Assembly (NCBI RefSeq): GCF_035982055.1
Contig: NZ_CP108427.1
Span: 9,857,001 to 9,921,000 of the forward strand
Direction: 5' to 3'
Length of the DNA stretch: 64,000 nt
From: Streptomyces sp. NBC_01288
Lineage (GTDB): Bacteria; Actinomycetota; Actinomycetes; Streptomycetales; Streptomycetaceae
The translations under genes were made by a program, and so were the position numbers. Below are positions 44,412-53,103 of this stretch, piece by piece (the stretch's first letter is position 1; every line of letters starts with the position of its first letter). Below the pieces are notes generated by a model. That model did no database searches. It was not told the DNA's origin and worked only from the letters and a program-made list of their open reading frames with translations.

Positions 44412-44478
44412 CGCTGAGGGTGCTCCATGAGGTGAGAGGGAGGCGGTCGGCGGGCAGGCCGAGGACAGTCGTGTTCAC
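44353..44478 (-). CDS. Putative 41-residue leader peptide overlapping the RIO kinase start
   Basis: GTG 44478 is preceded by a perfect AGGAGG at 7-base spacing, far stronger than the kinase's own site. The peptide begins MNTTVLGLPADRLPLTSWST and ends at TGA 44353-44355, inside the kinase gene in a different frame. It has no known domain. Its translation would carry ribosomes across the kinase start, suggesting coupling or attenuation. The call rests on the ribosome binding site and position only. Confidence 0.45.
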   Translation of the reverse strand: MNTTVLGLPADRLPLTSWSTLSDVSQRLPATPPALSTPGVS

Positions 44479-44779
44479 GGTCGCGCCTCCTCTCGTGGAG
44501 CACCGGGCGGCTCCCGGTCGCCCGCCCATGGTGAGGGGCGGGTGCGGGGAGCGGCAACCGAATTAAGTCGGCCCACGTTGAACGGCCCCACCGGTGCAGC
44601 AGGTTTCCGGCGTGCTCCTCCGTACCGGGCTCGTCTCGGCGCTGGTGTGCCGGCGGAAGTCGGGTTGGCGATCGCCGGACCCAGGCGCTCGTCGCTGTCC
44701 GGCAGCCGTGCGGTCATCGCCCGAGGCGACTCGCGCCGCCCATCCGGCGTCAACCTGCTTACGCGGCAAGAGAGTTCTG
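44479..44779. other. Intergenic region upstream of the RIO kinase
   Basis: About 300 bases with no supported gene. It holds the AGGAGG of the leader ORF (44486-44491) and presumably the kinase promoter. An A+T-rich patch lies at AACCGAATTAAG near 44560. I see no strong terminator for the preceding membrane-protein gene. Confidence 0.5.
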
Positions 44780-45691
44780 CTAGCGGCCCTTCCGCACGAG
44801 GTCGGTGATGCGCTCGCCCTCGCCGATCGTGAGGGGGCCGGTTGCCTCCGTGGGGTCGCCGACGCCCAGCGCGACCGCCAGCGTGCGGCCGTGCAGGTCG
44901 AGGGTGGCCTCGGTCAGCGTGGTGAGATCGGCTACGGCGGAGCGGGCGCGGGCCCAACCGGTCAGGCCGATGCCCGCGGCGATCAAAACGGCCGGCCACC
45001 ACACCACGGTGAGTGCGAGGTAGGGCAGGGCCCAGGTTCCGGTGGCGACCGCGGCGGCGAACGCCGAGTGCGCGGCGGTGAGTTCGGTGCGTGCGGCGTC
45101 GGGAAGGACCAGCCAGAGCCGGGACCAGCCGTAGGCCAGGTCGAGTCCGTAGCGGTGGTGTGCGATCGACTCCACGGCGTGGATCCGGTCGCCCATCCAG
45201 GTCGGCCTGCCCGGTTCGGCCATGGCCAGCCGGGTGACGCGGTCGGCCACGGCATCGATCCGGTCCTGCTGCTCGCGGGTGGGTGTGCCCGGACTCCCTG
45301 CTTCGAGTGCCCGGCGTTCCTCCACGAGTTGGTGCCACCGGGCACGCCGACGCGCCGTCCGTGCCGCCGCGACCGCGAGGAACGGGCGGGGCCACGGCCC
45401 GAGCCAGACGCGCCGGGTGACTCCGGCCAGCGCCTGCACGACGAAGCCCACACCGGAAGCGGCCGCCAGTACGGCCACGACGAGCAGCGCCTGCGCCCCG
45501 CTCGGCAGGTCCCTGACCGTGTCGGCGGTGTTCTCTACCCGCCGGGCGGCCAACACGACGTTCCACGCGTCGGCATGGCCGAGGTTGACGGACAGCCACA
45601 CCGCGCCGAGGAAGAACGCGCCGGGCAGCACCAGCAGACTGATCCACCGGTCGGCGAGCGTCTTGGCCAACTGCTCGAAGAAACCGCCCAC
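44780..45691 (-). CDS. Membrane protein next to TPR-CHAT gene, function unknown
   Basis: Protein of 303 residues with hydrophobic segments near residues 16-36, 67-90 and 218-243 (SLLVLPGAFFLGAVWLSV, ALLVVAVLAAASGVGFVV, LALTVVWWPAVLIAAGIGL). Between the second and third is a charged cytoplasmic-looking helical region of about 125 residues. I recognise no enzymatic motif. GTG 45691 starts five bases after the stop of the upstream small gene, so the two form an operon. That operon is divergent from the TPR-CHAT gene; conserved pairing would suggest a membrane effector or anchor for it. Confidence 0.75.
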   Translation of the reverse strand: MGGFFEQLAKTLADRWISLLVLPGAFFLGAVWLSVNLGHADAWNVVLAARRVENTADTVRDLPSGAQALLVVAVLAAASGVGFVVQALAGVTRRVWLGPWPRPFLAVAAARTARRRARWHQLVEERRALEAGSPGTPTREQQDRIDAVADRVTRLAMAEPGRPTWMGDRIHAVESIAHHRYGLDLAYGWSRLWLVLPDAARTELTAAHSAFAAAVATGTWALPYLALTVVWWPAVLIAAGIGLTGWARARSAVADLTTLTEATLDLHGRTLAVALGVGDPTEATGPLTIGEGERITDLVRKGR

Positions 45692-45696
45692 TTGAG

Positions 45697-46041
45697 CTAC
45701 CCCCGTTCCAGGGGCCGACCCATGACGGCGCAGCGCGGGATGGCACCCGCCGGGAGCGGTACCGCCGTCCGGTCGCAGGCGCCGTCCGGGCAGCGGAAGG
45801 TCTCCTGACGGGCGAAGCCCGGCCCGGATCCCGGCAGCCCCGTCGAGAGTGTGCGCAGGGTGGTCTCACGGTCGGTGTTGAGCAACTGGCCCAGCAGGGC
45901 GAGCACCGGACGCCGGGCCCGTGCTTCGGCCACGATCCGTCGCAGCAGTTCCTGACGTTCCGCGGAGTGGAGCCCGGTCTCGCCGATCAGCGCCTCGAAC
46001 TCCTGACACAGCGTGGTCAGTGCCGATCGTTCGGCGTCCAC
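45697..46041 (-). CDS. Small helical protein with C-terminal Cys motif, partner of TPR-CHAT locus
   Basis: Protein of 114 residues. The first 55 residues are helical (LTTLCQEFEALIGETGLHSA), in the style of the small effector-associated or adaptor domains found in bacterial conflict systems. The C-terminus has FRCPDGACDRTAVPLPAGAI then PRC, which could bind metal. GTG 46041 is preceded by GAAGGAGGAG. It shares a 43-base divergent promoter with the TPR-CHAT gene. Function is not recognised; the adaptor role is inference. Confidence 0.7.
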   Translation of the reverse strand: MDAERSALTTLCQEFEALIGETGLHSAERQELLRRIVAEARARRPVLALLGQLLNTDRETTLRTLSTGLPGSGPGFARQETFRCPDGACDRTAVPLPAGAIPRCAVMGRPLERG

Positions 46042-46084
46042 CAGGGCTCCTCCTTCAGCCGGTCGGCCGATAGTCTCATGGGTG

Positions 46085-49000
46085 ATGTCCTCCTACCACC
46101 AAGCCGATCCGGAGCTGCTGAACCAGCAGGCTGTCGACCTGTTGAACCGGGCCAGCAGGGCCGGTGACACAGCACAACTGGGCACCTGCGTCTCGTGGTT
46201 CCAGCGCATCGTCGCCCTGACACCGCATCACCATCCACGCCGAGCCGTCCGCCTGTACAACCTCGCCGAGTCGCATCGGGCGCTGTACGCGCTGACGGGC
46301 CGGGAGTTCGACGCCGACCGGTCGATCGGCATCGGGCGAGAGGCCGTGGCCGCCCTCCACCACGGCGACCCGAACTCCGCGCTGATCCTGGGCAACCTCA
46401 GCGCCACCCACCTCCTGCGGTTCCAGCGGGTCGGGCACCCGCACGACCTGGACGGGGTCGTCGAGTTCGGGGAAGGGGCCGTCGGCGTGCCCGGCGCCAA
46501 CCCGAACATCGCGTTCCACCTGACCACCCTCGGCACGGGTTACCTGCTGCGATTCCAGAGAACAGGGCAACTCGCGGATCTGGACCGGTCCATCGACATC
46601 GGTGAACGGGTGATGACTGTCGCCCCCGCCGATTCGCCCAACCGGACGACAGCCTTGTCCGATCTCGCCTCCGGCTACTTGCTGCGCTTCGATCGGACGG
46701 GGCAGTCCTCGGATCTGGACCGTTCCATCGACAGAGGCGAGCAGGTGATCGTTGTCGCCTCCGCCGACTTTCCCAATCGGCCGACAACCTTGACCAACCT
46801 GGCCACGGGTTACTTGCTGCGGTTCGTGCGGACCGGGAACACCTCGGACCTGGACCGTTCCATCGACAGAGGCGAGCAGGTCATGGCTGTCGTCTCCGCA
46901 GATTTTCCGCACCGCCCGACCGCCCTGACCAACCTCGGCAACGGCTACTTGCTGCGGTTCGAGCAGACAGGGCACCTCTCGGACCTGGACCGTGCCGTCG
47001 GCCACGGTGAGCAGGCGATGGCTGCCAGTCCCGCTGACTCCCCGCACCGGCCGACCATCCTGTCCAACCTCGCCATGGGCTACCTGCGGCGGTTCGAGGG
47101 AACCGGGCACGTCTCGGATCTGGACCGTTCCATCGACCTCGGTGAGCAGGCGATGGCTGTCACTCTCGTCGACTCCCCTCAGCGGTCGACGACCCTGACC
47201 AACCTCGCCACCTCCTACTGGGCACGGTTCGGACGGGCGGGCCGTCAGGCGGACCTGGAGCGCTCCATCGGCTTCGGGGAACAGGCCACCGCCGACACCG
47301 CCAGTCCGCACCGAGCCACCGCCCTGTCCAACCTCGCCGCCGCCTACGCCGACCGCTTCGAGCGGACGGGGAACCCGGCCGACCTGGAGCGGGCGATCGG
47401 CCACTACGAACGGGCGGTGGCCGTGGCTCCGGACAACGCCGTGGACGGCGGCACCTACGTGTCCAATCTCGGTATGGCGTACCACGCGCGGTTCGAGCGG
47501 CTGGGGGAGGTCGCCGACCTGGACCGGGCGATCGGCCACCTTGATCGTGCCGCTGCCGTGGTGCCCCGCGGACACCTCCAGTTCGCGACGATCCTGTCCA
47601 ACCTCGGCATCGTGTACCGGGCGCGGTTCGACCGGCGGGGGGACGTGGCCGACCTGGACCGGACGGTCGTACATCACGAACAGGCTGTGGCCGCGACGCC
47701 AGAGGGCCACCCGGATCTCGCCCTCCGTCTGTCCAACCTGGGCACCGCGTACGACGCGCGGTCGGACCGGAAGGGAGACCTCGCCGACCTGCACCGCGCC
47801 GCAGCGAGCCTGGAACGCGCCGTCCTCGCCACACCGGCCGATCACCCCTTCCGCGCGAGGGCCCGGTCCAATCTGGCGGCGACCCTGCGCGGGCGGTTCG
47901 ACCGGCTGGGGGACGTGGCCGATCTGGACCGGGCGATCGCGCTTCACGAAGAGGCCGTGGCCGCCACCCCCGAGGACCACCCGAACCTGGCGATCCACCT
48001 GTCCAACCTCAGCGTCGCCCTCTGGTCCCGGCTCACCCGCACCGGAGACATGTCCGACCTCGACGCGGGCATCGACGCCGGCAGACGCGCGGTGGCCGCC
48101 ACGCCGGACGGTCACCCGGACCGTGCGATGCGCCTGTCCAACCTTGCCACCGCCCTCCATCAACGGTTTGAGCACAGCGGCAGCATTCACGACCTGGACC
48201 GTGCCGTCGCGCTTCACGAAGAGGCCGTGGCCGCCACGCCTGACGACCACCCGAACAGGGCGATGCACCTGTCCAACCTCGGAACCGCCTACCAGTCGCG
48301 GTCCGACCGGACCGCCGGCGGCGCCGACCTCGACAGCGCCATCGACCGCACGCTCCTGGCGCTCGCGGCCACCCCCGCCGACCACCCCAACCGACTGCTG
48401 CGCCTTTACAACCTGGGACGGTCCTATCAGGCGCGGTACGAGCGCTCGGGCGATCCGGCCGACCTGGACCGCGCGGTCGACCTGGCGCGGGAGGCGGCCG
48501 ACGCCGTCCCAGCGGACGATCCGCTCCGCGCGCAGCATCTGTTCAACCTCAGTAACACCCACCGGCTGCGGTTCCAGCGGACCGGCGACACGTCCGACCT
48601 CGACCGCGCCGTCGACGCCGCGGAACGGACCGTCGCGGCGACCCCCGTCGACCATCCCCGGCGGGCCTCACGCATCTACCTCCTCGCGGTCTGTCACACG
48701 AGGAGGTGGGACAGCGGCAGAGCGTTCGACCGGCCGCGGATCATGCGGCTCGCGGAGGAGACGCTCGCGGCCACGACGTCGCCCCCGTTCGAAAGGCTTC
48801 GCGCCTGCTGGGCGGTCGGCCGACTCGCCTACGTACTGGACGAACCGCACACCGCCCGGCTGCTGTTCGACACGGCGGTGGAGCTGCTGCCGTTGGTCGC
48901 GGCACGGGAGACCTCGTCGGCGGACCACGAGTACCGTCTCGGCGCGAACAGCGGACTGGTCGGCGAGACGATCGCCGTGCACTGTGCCCTCGACGATCCG

Positions 49001-50350
49001 GGCGGCGCGGTCCAGACCGCCGAGCTGGGACGGTCGATCCTGCTGACGTCCCGGCTGGCGCTGCGGACACCCATCGCCGACCTCGAAGCCGAGCACCCGG
49101 CACTGGCCGGCCGGCTGAGCCGGGTCCGCGATGCCCTCAACGCGGCGGATCCCCCGGCCATGGCCACGCCCGACGGCCAGGACGTCGACCACGTCGACCA
49201 CATCGACCGGCGTAAACGGCTGTGGGCCGAGCACGACGCCGTACTCACGGAGATCCGCCGGCTGCCGGGCCTGGACCGGTTCCTGCTCCCGCAGAGATGG
49301 ACCCGGCTGCGGCCGACCGGCGCCGGTGAGGCGGTCGTGCTGCTCAACGCCGGCCGTCAGCGGTGCGACGCCGTCGTCGTCACCGCAGACGGGCCCCTGC
49401 TGCCGGTGCCGCTGCCCGAACTGCGGTTGTCCGACGTCGAGTTGTGGGCAGCCGAGCTGACGGAAGCGACGCACGACGCCGGCTCGTTCACGGGCGAGCT
49501 GCGCTGCCAACGGGTGCTGACGGAACTGCTCGGCCGACTCTGGGACACGACGGTCGAGCCGGTCCTCGACGCGATCGAGGACCGGCTCCGCCTGGACGAC
49601 GGAGTACTGCCCCGCGTGTGGTGGATGCCGACCGGACCGCTCGCGCTGCTGCCACTGCACGCGGCAGGACACCCCGGCGCCACCGGAGCGCTCGACCGGG
49701 TGATCTCGTCGTACACACCCACCATGCGCACCCTGGCCCGTGCGCAAGGACGCCCGGCCGCTACGGCCCAGCGCCGGCTCACGGTGGCCCTCGACCGGAC
49801 CCCGGGTCTGCCGGACCTGCCGGCCACCGCCGCCGAGGCGGCGAACCTGCACGCCGCCCACCCCGACATGCCGCTCCTCACCAACGAGCAGGCCACCGCC
49901 GGCAGTGTGACCGGCGCGCTCCCCAGGGCGAGTTGGGCCCACTTCGCCTGCCACGCGGGCACCGACCCCGACGCGCCGTCCGAGGGCGGGCTCCACCTCC
50001 ACGACGGCGTGCTGTCCATCGCGGAGATCGGCCGCCTCGACCTCCACGAGGCCGAACTGGCCTACCTGTCCGCGTGCTCCACCGGCCACGTCGGCCGACG
50101 GCACGCGGACGAGTCCATCCACCTCGCCTCCGCCTTCCAACTGGCCGGCTTCCGCCACGTCGTAGCGAGCCTCTGGCCGTTGGCCGACCACGTGGCGGCA
50201 GCCGCGGCCGACCACTTCTACCGACTGATGCCGGACACGGCGTCCGCCGACGACGCGGCGATCGCGCTCCACCGCGTCATCCGGCATCTGCGCACCGAAC
50301 ACTCCGGCCGACCGCACCTGTGGGCGTCCCTGATCCACAGCGGGCCGTAG
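46085..50350 (+). CDS. TPR-repeat CHAT (caspase-like) protease domain protein
   Basis: Protein of about 1421 residues. From about residue 55 to 870 are some 18 TPR-like repeats of 45 residues with the consensus SNLxxxYxxRFxRTGxxxDL then DRAIxxxExAVAATPxDHP. A helical linker region follows. The C-terminal CHAT domain spans about residues 1120-1421, with catalytic His in WAHFACHAGTD and catalytic Cys in AYLSACSTGHVG; both are intact. CHAT is a clan CD peptidase fold related to caspases and separase, found in bacterial defence and cell-death systems. No signal peptide is seen. ATG 46085 (or GTG 46082) lacks a good ribosome binding site, so the mRNA may be leaderless. Confidence 0.9.
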   Translation: MSSYHQADPELLNQQAVDLLNRASRAGDTAQLGTCVSWFQRIVALTPHHHPRRAVRLYNLAESHRALYALTGREFDADRSIGIGREAVAALHHGDPNSALILGNLSATHLLRFQRVGHPHDLDGVVEFGEGAVGVPGANPNIAFHLTTLGTGYLLRFQRTGQLADLDRSIDIGERVMTVAPADSPNRTTALSDLASGYLLRFDRTGQSSDLDRSIDRGEQVIVVASADFPNRPTTLTNLATGYLLRFVRTGNTSDLDRSIDRGEQVMAVVSADFPHRPTALTNLGNGYLLRFEQTGHLSDLDRAVGHGEQAMAASPADSPHRPTILSNLAMGYLRRFEGTGHVSDLDRSIDLGEQAMAVTLVDSPQRSTTLTNLATSYWARFGRAGRQADLERSIGFGEQATADTASPHRATALSNLAAAYADRFERTGNPADLERAIGHYERAVAVAPDNAVDGGTYVSNLGMAYHARFERLGEVADLDRAIGHLDRAAAVVPRGHLQFATILSNLGIVYRARFDRRGDVADLDRTVVHHEQAVAATPEGHPDLALRLSNLGTAYDARSDRKGDLADLHRAAASLERAVLATPADHPFRARARSNLAATLRGRFDRLGDVADLDRAIALHEEAVAATPEDHPNLAIHLSNLSVALWSRLTRTGDMSDLDAGIDAGRRAVAATPDGHPDRAMRLSNLATALHQRFEHSGSIHDLDRAVALHEEAVAATPDDHPNRAMHLSNLGTAYQSRSDRTAGGADLDSAIDRTLLALAATPADHPNRLLRLYNLGRSYQARYERSGDPADLDRAVDLAREAADAVPADDPLRAQHLFNLSNTHRLRFQRTGDTSDLDRAVDAAERTVAATPVDHPRRASRIYLLAVCHTRRWDSGRAFDRPRIMRLAEETLAATTSPPFERLRACWAVGRLAYVLDEPHTARLLFDTAVELLPLVAARETSSADHEYRLGANSGLVGETIAVHCALDDPGGAVQTAELGRSILLTSRLALRTPIADLEAEHPALAGRLSRVRDALNAADPPAMATPDGQDVDHVDHIDRRKRLWAEHDAVLTEIRRLPGLDRFLLPQRWTRLRPTGAGEAVVLLNAGRQRCDAVVVTADGPLLPVPLPELRLSDVELWAAELTEATHDAGSFTGELRCQRVLTELLGRLWDTTVEPVLDAIEDRLRLDDGVLPRVWWMPTGPLALLPLHAAGHPGATGALDRVISSYTPTMRTLARAQGRPAATAQRRLTVALDRTPGLPDLPATAAEAANLHAAHPDMPLLTNEQATAGSVTGALPRASWAHFACHAGTDPDAPSEGGLHLHDGVLSIAEIGRLDLHEAELAYLSACSTGHVGRRHADESIHLASAFQLAGFRHVVASLWPLADHVAAAAADHFYRLMPDTASADDAAIALHRVIRHLRTEHSGRPHLWASLIHSGP
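46580..47390 (+). repeat. Coding 135-bp tandem repeats in the TPR-CHAT gene
   Basis: CTGGAC/G recurs at 46580, 46715, 46850, 46985, 47120 and 47255, exactly 135 bases apart, then at 47384 after a unit two codons shorter. Neighbouring units, such as those starting at 46715 and 46850, are highly similar at the DNA level, pointing to recent duplication. Confidence 0.85.
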
Positions 50351-50378
50351 CCCGGACCGAGCCTGAACTCAGCGGCGG

Positions 50379-50813
50379 CTACGAGGTGTTCACCACCGTG
50401 CCCGTGATCGCGTCCTGGTTCTCCCGTGGCGCCAGGCTCCGCACCACATCGAACTCGTTGCCCTCGGGATCGGCCATGACCACCCAGCTCCGATCCGCAC
50501 CCTGGCCCACATCAGCCGTGGTGGCGCCGAGGCCGAGCAGCCTGGTCACCTCGTCCGCCGTGCTGCCGTCGATCGGGCTGACGTCGAGGTGGAGCCGGTT
50601 CTTGACGGTCTTGTCCTCGGGCACCTGGATGAACTGCAGGGTGGGCGGCATCTGGCGGGCCCGGACCTCCTCGACGGTCGGCACCCAGGAGCCGATCTCG
50701 ACCCTGCCCTCGCCCCGGTCGATCACCTTGAAGTCCAGGACCTCGCACCAGAAGGCCGCGAGCCGCTCCGGATCACGGCAGTCGACGACCAACTCGGTGA
50801 ACCTGCTTGTCAT
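50379..50813 (-). CDS. VOC superfamily protein in TetR operon
   Basis: Protein of 144 residues with a VOC fold. It starts SRFTELVVDCRDPERLAAFW and carries TVKNRLHLDVSPIDG and WVVMADPEGNEFDVV with likely metal His and Glu. The VOC family includes drug-binding and drug-modifying resistance proteins, but also many housekeeping enzymes. Its ATG overlaps the stop of the TetR gene (ATGA), so it is the TetR's operon partner, next to a set of drug-inactivation-like genes. It converges with the TPR-CHAT gene. Confidence 0.82.
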   Translation of the reverse strand: MTSRFTELVVDCRDPERLAAFWCEVLDFKVIDRGEGRVEIGSWVPTVEEVRARQMPPTLQFIQVPEDKTVKNRLHLDVSPIDGSTADEVTRLLGLGATTADVGQGADRSWVVMADPEGNEFDVVRSLAPRENQDAITGTVVNTS

Positions 50814-51421
50814 GACTCTCCTGAATCGACATCGGGCGACGGGCTTTGCGAGGGTTTCCCCATGCCGTTGAAGAGGGCGTGGAGGACACGGTCGACGTAC
50901 TCGTGGGTCAAGGGCTCCTGCGTGATCAGGAACTGGAAGTAGAGCGGGCCGGAAAGGACCGCCATGGCCAGGCTCAGGTCGAAGGCGGGCGACAACTGCC
51001 CTGCATCTCGTGCCTTTTTCAGGCGGGCCACGGTCATGGCGGCCTGCGGGGCGATGAAGCGCTCGTTGAGGGCGGCGGCGACCTGCGGGTCGTACTGGGC
51101 CTCTCCGACCAGGGCCTGGTACAGCGGGCCGAAGGGCGGGTTGCCCAGAAGGTCGACGGCCGCGTGGATCTGGGTGCGCAGATCGGTGACGATGTCGCCC
51201 GTGTCGGGGTAGTCCAGGTCGGACTGGTGCAGCGAGAGCAGGGAGTCCAGGAACAGGGCGCCCTTCGACGGCCATCTGCGGTAGATGGTGTGCTTGCCCG
51301 CGCCGGCCCGGGCCGCGATCGCCTCGATGCTGAGCCTGGCGTAACCGATCTCCTGGCCCAGCTCCAGAGTGGTCCGCATGATGGCCTCGGTCCGGTCGGC
51401 GCCACGAGGGGGATCTGTCAT
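50810..51421 (-). CDS. TetR family transcriptional regulator
   Basis: Protein of 203 residues with a clear helix-turn-helix (LSIEAIAARAGAGKHTIYRR then WPSKGALF) and a TetR C-terminal domain of the type with PLYFQFLITQEPLTHEYVDR. It is divergent from the flavin monooxygenase operon. Two copies of CGGCACGTGCCG lie in the 112-base gap and are its likely sites, so it probably represses both directions. The inducer is unknown and may be an antibiotic handled by the divergent genes. Confidence 0.88.
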   Translation of the reverse strand: MTDPPRGADRTEAIMRTTLELGQEIGYARLSIEAIAARAGAGKHTIYRRWPSKGALFLDSLLSLHQSDLDYPDTGDIVTDLRTQIHAAVDLLGNPPFGPLYQALVGEAQYDPQVAAALNERFIAPQAAMTVARLKKARDAGQLSPAFDLSLAMAVLSGPLYFQFLITQEPLTHEYVDRVLHALFNGMGKPSQSPSPDVDSGES

Positions 51422-51438
51422 ACCGACATGCTAGCGGC

Positions 51439-51511
51439 ACGGCACGTGCCGTTCTTGACGAAGTGCCGGTTCATGAACTCTCCTTGACGGCGCGGCATTC
51501 GGCACGTGCCG
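51439..51511. promoter_or_regulatory. Paired palindromic operators CGGCACGTGCCG
   Basis: A 14-bp palindrome ACGGCACGTGCCGT at 51439-51452 and a 12-bp core repeat at 51500-51511 flank the divergent promoter region, 60 bases apart. One sits beside the TetR start, the other before the monooxygenase gene. Confidence 0.78.
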
Positions 51512-51533
51512 TGCTGCCGTAGGGGGAGGTCGC

Positions 51534-53072
51534 ATGGATACCGACGTGATCGTCGTGGGAGCCGGTCCGACCGGGCTGATGCTGGCGTGCGAACTGCGCC
51601 TGGCCGGGGTGCGCCCGCTGGTGCTGGAGCGCCAGTCGCACCGCCGGGACACCGCGAAGGCCGGTGGCCTCGGCGGACGGATCCTGGAACTGCTGCGCCA
51701 CCGGGGCCTGTTGGAGCGATGCGAGGCCGCCTGCACCGGCCCCGTCCCGGCGCCCCGGTTCCCGTTCGGCGGCATCCATCTCGATCTCACCCGGCTCGCC
51801 GATCCTCCGCTGCACGCCCTGCCGCTTCCGCAACAGCGGCTCGAAGACGTGCTCGCCGAACGCGCCGGTGAACTCGGTGCCGAGATCCGCCGCGGGCACC
51901 AGGTGTCCGGGGTCGTCCAGGACACGGCGGCGGTGACCGCGGAGGTGCTCGGCCCGGACGGGCCGTACCGCGTGACGGCCCGGTACCTGGCGGGCTGCGA
52001 CGGCGCCCGCAGCCGGATCCGCGACGGGGCGGGCATCGCCTTCCCCGGCACCGCCTATCCGGAGGTCAACCGGCTGGCCCAGGTCACCTTTCCCGACACG
52101 GTGACCGTGCTCGGCAACGGGGATCTCGACGTCGCCGGACACGGCACGGTCCCCGGCGGCTTCACGCGAACGGACCGCGGTCTCCTGGGCGTCGGCGCAT
52201 CGCCCGACTCACCCGTGGTCTCCCTCTTCACCACCGAGGACGAGGCCGAGGAGTACGACGACGTCCCGATGCCCCTGACCGAGTTCCAGGACAGCCTCCG
52301 TCGCGTCCTGGGCACGGATCTCCCCGTGCGCGAGGCGATCCGGCTGTCGCGGTTCACCTTCAAGGCCCGGCAGGCCGAGCAGTACCGAAAAGGGCGGATC
52401 CTGCTGGCCGGTGACGCGGCGCACCTGTTCCCGGCGACCGGTGTGGCCATCAACGCCGGCATGCTCGACGCGGTCAACCTGGCCTGGAAGCTGGCCGCCG
52501 ACATCCACGGTCGGGCACCCGACGGTCTGCTGGACACCTACCACGACGAACGGCACCTCGCCGGCGCGCGCACCATGCTGCACACCCAGGCCCAAGTGGC
52601 GCTGCGGCGCGGCACCGACCCGGCCGCCGAGGCACTCCGCGAGGTCTTCCAGGAACTGCTCGCCGACGAGCAGCCGCAGCGCCGCTTGGGTTCCCTTCTC
52701 GCCGGCACCGACATCCGCTACCCGATGCCCGGATCATCCGGCCACCACCCGCTGGCCGGAGCGTTCGTCCCCGACCTCACCCTGCACAGCGACGGGGGAG
52801 TGACCGACGTCGGCGAACTCCTGCACACCGCACGCCCGTTGCTCCTGGACCTCGCCGACCGCGAGGATCTCCGCCGGGCGGCCGGAGACTGGCACTCCCG
52901 CGTCGACGTCCACACCGCCAAGACCGACGACCGCCCCGCCGACGCCCTCCTGATCCGCCCCGACGCGCACATCGCCTGGGCCGCGGCCGCCGACGAGAGC
53001 CCCGACGACGCCGTACCGGCACTGCGCGAGGCACTCACCCGCTGGTTCGGCGCCCCCGAGGGCGACGTCTGA
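51534..53072 (+). CDS. FAD-dependent monooxygenase, rifampicin monooxygenase (Rox)-like
   Basis: Class A flavin monooxygenase of 512 residues. The FAD motif is VIVVGAGPTGLMLACELRLA, the DG motif is YLAGCDGARSRIR, and the GD motif is LLAGDAAHLFPATGVAINAG. The order and C-terminal thioredoxin-like tail (ADALLIRPDAHIAWAAAADE) match the Rox/aromatic polyketide hydroxylase group. The match to Rox is by pattern; a polyketide-tailoring hydroxylase is the main alternative. It is the first of three closely spaced genes (31 and 16 bases), followed by Vat-like and Ere-like genes. That context favours drug inactivation, e.g. of rifamycins. Confidence 0.8.
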   Translation: MDTDVIVVGAGPTGLMLACELRLAGVRPLVLERQSHRRDTAKAGGLGGRILELLRHRGLLERCEAACTGPVPAPRFPFGGIHLDLTRLADPPLHALPLPQQRLEDVLAERAGELGAEIRRGHQVSGVVQDTAAVTAEVLGPDGPYRVTARYLAGCDGARSRIRDGAGIAFPGTAYPEVNRLAQVTFPDTVTVLGNGDLDVAGHGTVPGGFTRTDRGLLGVGASPDSPVVSLFTTEDEAEEYDDVPMPLTEFQDSLRRVLGTDLPVREAIRLSRFTFKARQAEQYRKGRILLAGDAAHLFPATGVAINAGMLDAVNLAWKLAADIHGRAPDGLLDTYHDERHLAGARTMLHTQAQVALRRGTDPAAEALREVFQELLADEQPQRRLGSLLAGTDIRYPMPGSSGHHPLAGAFVPDLTLHSDGGVTDVGELLHTARPLLLDLADREDLRRAAGDWHSRVDVHTAKTDDRPADALLIRPDAHIAWAAAADESPDDAVPALREALTRWFGAPEGDV

Positions 53073-53103
53073 CCGCCCCCTGCTGAAGAGAAAGCGATCA
53101 CAG

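Noticed and set aside
46580..47390. Regular repeats considered as a CRISPR array
   Set aside because: The units are 135 bases, fully coding, without unique spacers, and translate into TPR-like repeats.
46076..48655. An 859-codon open frame antisense to the TPR-CHAT gene
   Set aside because: It mirrors the tandem repeats of the sense gene, giving repetitive low-complexity protein with no domain or ribosome binding site.
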